In this document: positions 8,230 to 10,115 of the stretch, in pieces
How the letters are laid out: every line of letters begins with the position of its first letter
Numbering within the stretch: the first letter of the stretch is position 1
Assembly: GCA_025937955.1 (NCBI GenBank)
Contig: JAICQI010000147.1
Span: 1-10,115, forward strand
Direction of reading: 5' to 3'
Source of the DNA: Pyrinomonadaceae bacterium
GTDB lineage: Bacteria > Acidobacteriota > Blastocatellia > Pyrinomonadales > Pyrinomonadaceae
DNA length: 10,115 bases
Program-made: the position numbers and the translations under genes
Notes under the pieces: generated by a model
What the model was told of the DNA's origin: nothing
The model's database searches: none
The model's input: the letters and a program-made list of their open reading frames with translations, nothing else

Positions 8230-10115
8230 TTAGTGACGCTATTTTTCCGCTGCGCGATCTCCTGCGCAATCTTCGAGATTCTGTCGATATCAAAGGGTTT
8301 GGCAACTACCCAGTCAGCCTTCACGGCGTTTCTCGTCTGCACACTGATGGCGTCGGCCCAGCCACTGATAATCGCGATTGGCATTGTTCGCGAGCGCTCT
8401 CTGATTTCGCTAACCAGTTCCCATCCGCTCATGGCGGGCATGCCGATATCTGTGAATACGGCGTCAAACTTACCTTCTGACTGATCAAACAAAGCCAGGG
8501 CAATCTCGCCGCTTTCGGCTGACACGACCTCGCAGCCTTCAGCCTCAAGCGCTTCGATCAGGACCTCGCGCACGTGCGTCTCGTCGTCAACCACCATCAC
8601 CCGCACCTTGTCTTCCGAGGCGTTGGCGGTTATTGCGGGAGCGGTAGTCCCTTCGGCTTTCGCCGCCACCTGCAACACTTTTGGCAGCGAGATCTTGAAG
8701 GTAGTGCCGCGGCCAGGTTCGCTATCGACTTCGATGGAGCCTTCGTGGCGGCGGATAATACCGAAGCTCACGGCCAGACCCATGCCAGTGCCGGCCTTGC
8801 CTTTGGTAGTGAAGAACGGATCAAAGAGTCGTTGTTTGACTTCCGGCGTCATTCCGGTGCCGGTGTCTGTAATCTGGATGATGACGCGGTCGCGGTTTTC
8901 CTGAGTGGAGACGCGCACTTCGCCGCCGGATGGCATGGCATCGACGGCGTTGTAGATCATGTTTACCAGCACTTCGCGCAGTTCGACTGGGTCGCCCTTG
9001 ATGTAAGCCTTGCAGTCGGCATGGAGGGCGAAGCGGATGGGCGCGAACTCCGAGCGCGACTCCCAACGTGGGCGGGTCATCTCGCAGGCGTCCTTGAGCA
9101 GGTCGGCGATGGTTATGGTTTCGAATTCGCGGCTTGGGCGCTGGCGTGCGAAATCCTGGATACGTCGGATGATGTGTGCGCCGTCTTCAGCGCTCTTGAT
9201 GATCAACTCGAGGCCGGCTTCGATTTTGGCTGGATCGTTGCTATTTCTGAGGATTAACTGGGCTCTGCCCAGAATTCCGGTCAGTGTGTTGTTGACGTTG
9301 TGCGCAACGCCGAACGACAGCTCGCCGAGTGCGGCCATCTTCTGTGCGTGAATCTCCTGTTCTCGCTGTGCCTCATGGCGCGAATGGGCCTCGGCGATCA
9401 TCTCGAGGCACTTTTTCAACCGTTCCCGGGTGGCATGCTGCTGCGAATTGGCGAGCAACTGATTGGCCTGTGCCCCAATCTCCCGCCTCTCATCATCAGC
9501 GAGCTGGTCACACATCTCCTCAATAAGTATCAGCAGCGCCCTCCCTGCGCCTTCGCGATGTCCGCACCGTTCCGCCACACGTCTAGCCCGCTCAATAATT
9601 GGTTTGGCCTCATGACGATGACTCAAACGACAGAGAATCAATCCTTGTGTGGTAAGTGCTTCAGCGAGTAATGCATCCTCACCACTACCTTCCAAGGTGT
9701 TCACTGCAAGCTCAATTGAGCGTTGAGCACTTTCGTAATATCGGGATGCTAAGTGCAACTGCGCCAACGTCTCATCTACTTGCGCACAGCCAACAGTATC
9801 TCCTAATCCTTCGAACAGGCTTCGGGCCCGTTCAAGATGCATTTTGGATTCTTCGAACCGTTCAAGACTGAGGAGGAGATATCCCCGATTGTTTTCAACT
9901 ACGGCGACATACCGCAGATTTCCAAGTTGCTCAAACTGTACGGAAGCTTCCTTGTAATGATTGAGAGCGCGATCAAAGTCAAGTATTCGACCCTCGGACA
10001 CTCCGAAGTCTTTTAAAGTATTTGCCATTTCCGCGCAGAAACGGCCCTTGGTCCATGGACTAATCAGGTTTTCAAGGGATGAGACCTGTTCCAACAGGCG
10101 AAGGGCTTCATGCAA
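8226..10115 (-). CDS. TPR-containing hybrid histidine kinase with C-terminal receiver (N-terminus beyond window edge)
   Basis: The visible 629 residues enter from the right edge. The first codon, TTG, is probably an internal leucine and not the start. Residues about 20-225 (window numbering) form TPR-like helices, followed by a charged coiled-coil-like stretch (about 225-258). The HisKA domain has the phosphoacceptor motif FGVAHNVNNTLTGI with H272. The HATPase has the N box VELREVLVNMIYNAVDAM (377-394), G1 DTGTGM (417-422), F box FDPFFTTKGK (431-440) and G2 GTGMGL (442-447). After a linker of about 25 residues comes a receiver: acidic pair D510/D511, phosphoacceptor D556 in FTDIGMPAMSG, S584 and K606 in AKPF. 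There is no membrane segment in the visible part, so the kinase is probably cytoplasmic and may sense through its TPRs. The residue after H272 is Asn where E or D is usual. The gene converges on the TPR-sigma54 activator gene, which shares the TPR style but not a receiver. Confidence 0.93.

Noticed and set aside
8574..9257. 227-codon plus-strand open frame
   Set aside because: It is antisense to the HATPase and receiver coding region of the kinase. The composition reflects the opposite frame, and the kinase motifs on the minus strand are unambiguous.

Overview
The window is about 10.1 kb of bacterial chromosome with moderate GC. Its genes are tightly packed and read in two blocks. The left half is a classic translation and protein-targeting operon. 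The right half is a pair of large cytoplasmic signalling proteins, both built on N-terminal tetratricopeptide (TPR) arrays. Long soluble TPR-sigma54 activators and TPR-histidine kinases, a GGTCTTTGG-type repeat in the spacer and this operon order together suggest Acidobacteriota, perhaps class Blastocatellia. That placement is an inference from style, not from a marker comparison.

Positions 1-1116 (minus strand) hold most of a family GT4 glycosyltransferase. It has no ATG start; the best start is TTG at 1116, and the gene runs off the left edge. Positions 1117-1209 are a spacer dominated by a long imperfect hairpin made of GGTCTTTGG/CCTAAGACC-like units.

Positions 1210-4852 (minus strand) are ffh - rpsP - khpA - rimM - trmD - rplS in transcription order. 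They encode the SRP GTPase, ribosomal protein S16, a KH RNA-binding protein, the 16S maturation factor RimM, the tRNA m1G37 methyltransferase and ribosomal protein L19. Gaps are 26 nt or less, with one stop/start overlap, so this is almost certainly one transcript. A good sigma70-type promoter (TTGACA-17-TATCAT) lies just upstream of ffh.

Positions 4853-5145 are a divergent intergenic region. It contains the ffh promoter, a perfect 17-bp AT-rich palindrome and a 7-bp direct repeat that may belong to control of the rightward gene.

Positions 5146-8229 (plus strand) encode a 1027-residue TPR - GAF-like - AAA+ sigma54 activator - Fis-type HTH protein. Positions 8226-10115 (minus strand) encode the C-terminal 629 residues of a TPR - HisKA/HATPase - receiver hybrid kinase. 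The two genes converge, and their TAG stop codons share one CTAG tetranucleotide. The activator has no receiver domain and the kinase no membrane segment in the visible part. If they act together, the link is probably through the TPR arrays or an unseen partner, not an ordinary phosphorelay between them. No mobile element, CRISPR array, tRNA or rRNA was seen.
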